Shown piece after piece: positions 62,750 to 64,000 of a stretch of DNA of 64,000 nt. Under the pieces are notes generated by a model. That model did no database searches. It saw only the letters and a list, made by a program, of their open reading frames with translations, and was not told the DNA's origin. Made by a program: the position numbers and the translations under genes. The stretch's first letter is position 1. Every line of letters starts with the position of its first letter. Origin of the DNA: Verrucomicrobiia bacterium (GTDB taxonomy: Bacteria > Verrucomicrobiota > Verrucomicrobiia > Opitutales > Opitutaceae); NCBI GenBank assembly GCA_011525695.1, contig WYBX01000084.1, positions 1 to 64,000 on the forward strand, given 5' to 3'.

Positions 62750-64000
62750 TCAGAATTGGAAGTAGATGAACTGGCTCTTGCTGTAGACGCCAAACATGAC
62801 CACCACCATCAACGCTGTGGCGTAACAGAACCAGCGGACCGGCATCGGAAACCGGGGAATGATTTCGCCAAGCGGCATACGGCGCCTTAGCCATTCGCCG
62901 GCCTCAAGCAGCAGGATTGCGGCGATGGCAAGGGGCATTTGGCGAAGCAGAAATTGCTCTGTGCCAATGTCGGAGAAATCCCAGTCGCGCCACATGTGAC
63001 TAAAAATATAGAAGGCATCGGCAAGTGTCGGTGCGCGGAAAAAGACCCAAGCGATACAGACCAACCCGAAGGTCGTCACGACGCCGACGCTAAGACGAAT
63101 CGGATTGCGCTCAGGAAGCCGACAGAGGGCGGCGATTCGCTGACGAAGCGGTTGCAGCAGAGTGCCAGCGATTAAATAGAATCCGTTCAGCAGGCCCCAA
63201 ACAACATAGGTCCAGTTGGCCCCATGCCATAACCCACTGATTCCAAAGGTGAGGAGAATATTGGTGAACCACCGCGCGGGCTTGACGCGATTGCCGCCGA
63301 GTGGGAAGTACACGTAATCCCTGAACCAGGTGGAAAGGGAGATGTGCCAGCGTCGCCAGAACTCGGAAATCGAAGCCGAGTGGTATGGGGTTTCAAAGTT
63401 CTCCATCAGGCGAAAGCCCAGCACACGGGCCGAGCCAATCGCAATGTCGGAATACCCGGAGAAGTCGCAATAGATCTGATAGGCGAAGAAAAAAGTGGCA
63501 ATCGTCAGCTGCAGCCCGTTGTACTCTTGGGGAGCGGAGTAGACATCATTGACATAGAGGGCGAGGCGATCCGCCACCACGAGCTTTTTGAAAAAGCCCC
63601 AAGCCATGCGCTTCAAGCCACTGGTGACTCGAACGTAATCAAAATAGTGACGTTCATGAAACTCAGGCAGGAGATTCTGCGGTCGCTCGATCGGGCCAGC
63701 CACAAGTTGGGGGAAGAACATCACATAGGTCGCGTAAGTCGTGAAGTCGTGCTCGGCTCGCTGCCGGCCGCGGTAAACTTCGAACACATAACTGAGGCTC
63801 TGAAAGGTGTGAAAGGATAGCCCAATGGGCAGAATGATGTCGAGCGACGGATTCGTCGGCTGCCAGCCGAAATGGGTGGCAATTCCCAAAAAAGTATCGG
63901 TGAAAAAATTGAAGTACTTGAAGATAAACAGTACCAGGCAGGTGATAGCCACGCTGACCCACAAGAGCGCGAGGCGGCGCCTGCCGTGCGTGCGTTCGAG
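62750..64000 (-). CDS. MBOAT O-acyltransferase (AlgI-type), N-terminus cut by window edge
   Basis: At least 416 residues lie in the window, and the frame stays open to the right edge, so the first 50-100 residues are probably missing. It has about ten hydrophobic segments and the MBOAT hallmarks: LPIGLSFHTFQSLSYVFEVY, FFPQLVAGPIERPQNLL, YQIYCDFSGYSDIAIG, FWRRWHISLSTWFRDYVYFPLGG and the catalytic His in SGLWHGANWTYVVWG. This is the AlgI/DltB branch, which carries acetyl groups across the membrane for O-acetylation of extracellular polysaccharide. With the SGNH-like protein downstream it probably decorates the polymer made by the genes at 47-54 kb. The TTG at 63964 could be read as a start but lies within the conserved region, so I treat the gene as 5'-truncated. 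Confidence 0.9.
   Translation of the reverse strand, partial: LERTHGRRRLALLWVSVAITCLVLFIFKYFNFFTDTFLGIATHFGWQPTNPSLDIILPIGLSFHTFQSLSYVFEVYRGRQRAEHDFTTYATYVMFFPQLVAGPIERPQNLLPEFHERHYFDYVRVTSGLKRMAWGFFKKLVVADRLALYVNDVYSAPQEYNGLQLTIATFFFAYQIYCDFSGYSDIAIGSARVLGFRLMENFETPYHSASISEFWRRWHISLSTWFRDYVYFPLGGNRVKPARWFTNILLTFGISGLWHGANWTYVVWGLLNGFYLIAGTLLQPLRQRIAALCRLPERNPIRLSVGVVTTFGLVCIAWVFFRAPTLADAFYIFSHMWRDWDFSDIGTEQFLLRQMPLAIAAILLLEAGEWLRRRMPLGEIIPRFPMPVRWFCYATALMVVVMFGVYSKSQFIYFQF

Noticed and set aside
1..64000. tRNA, rRNA, phosphopantetheinyl transferase, transposase or dedicated metabolite exporter
   Set aside because: I looked for each and saw none; carrier activation and product export must depend on genes elsewhere, or export on the flippase.

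Overview
The window looks like a GC-rich chromosome segment from a Verrucomicrobiota bacterium, probably near Opitutaceae. The best evidence is three secreted proteins with C-terminal VPDSG/VPEAG/VPEGG sorting tails (VPDSG being the verrucomicrobial form of PEP-CTERM), an exosortase with its PrsK/PrsR/PrsT partners, and a giant MBG/YDG-repeat surface protein whose C-terminal repeats are typical of that phylum. This assignment is inference; no rRNA or tRNA gene is present to test it.

Layout. 1-4.4 kb: a decayed copy of part of the giant surface gene, two sorting-tail proteins on the minus strand and one unrecognised secreted protein on the plus strand. 4.4-14.5 kb (minus): PrsR and PrsK, a third sorting-tail protein, the TPR lipoprotein PrsT, the exosortase and an outer-membrane beta-barrel. 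At least two, probably three, of the sorting-tail genes have sigma-54 -24/-12 promoters, and PrsR is a sigma-54 activator, so regulator, processing enzyme and substrates all lie in the window.

14.5-47.1 kb (minus): a hybrid NRPS/PKS cluster. In transcription order: A-T loading protein (Pro-like code); KS-AT; ACP-aminotransferase-C-A-NMT-T-TE; a duplicated cysteine-rich protein of unknown function; a DUF218-type membrane protein; an SDR; formyltransferase-A(luciferase-like monooxygenase inserted)-T; B12-binding subunit of methylmalonyl-CoA mutase; MeaB GTPase; mutase catalytic subunit; methylmalonyl-CoA epimerase; KS-AT-KR-DH-ACP; C-A-T-TE. Most junctions are ATGA/GTGA or short overlaps. The set reads as two parallel starter - one PKS step - one NRPS step - thioesterase lines. 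Between them is a complete module turning succinyl-CoA into (2S)-methylmalonyl-CoA.

47.2-54 kb (minus): polysaccharide genes (deacetylase-glycosyltransferase fusion, DUF218 protein, UDP-sugar dehydrogenase, Wzx-type flippase), with 140-bp direct repeats and palindromic elements between them. 54-64 kb (minus): the 2350-residue beta-helix/YDG surface protein, an SGNH-like membrane protein and an MBOAT acyltransferase that runs off the right edge. Since the assembly lines lie between polysaccharide and exosortase genes on one strand with small gaps, their product may be a cell-envelope or exopolysaccharide component rather than a free metabolite; this is a hypothesis.
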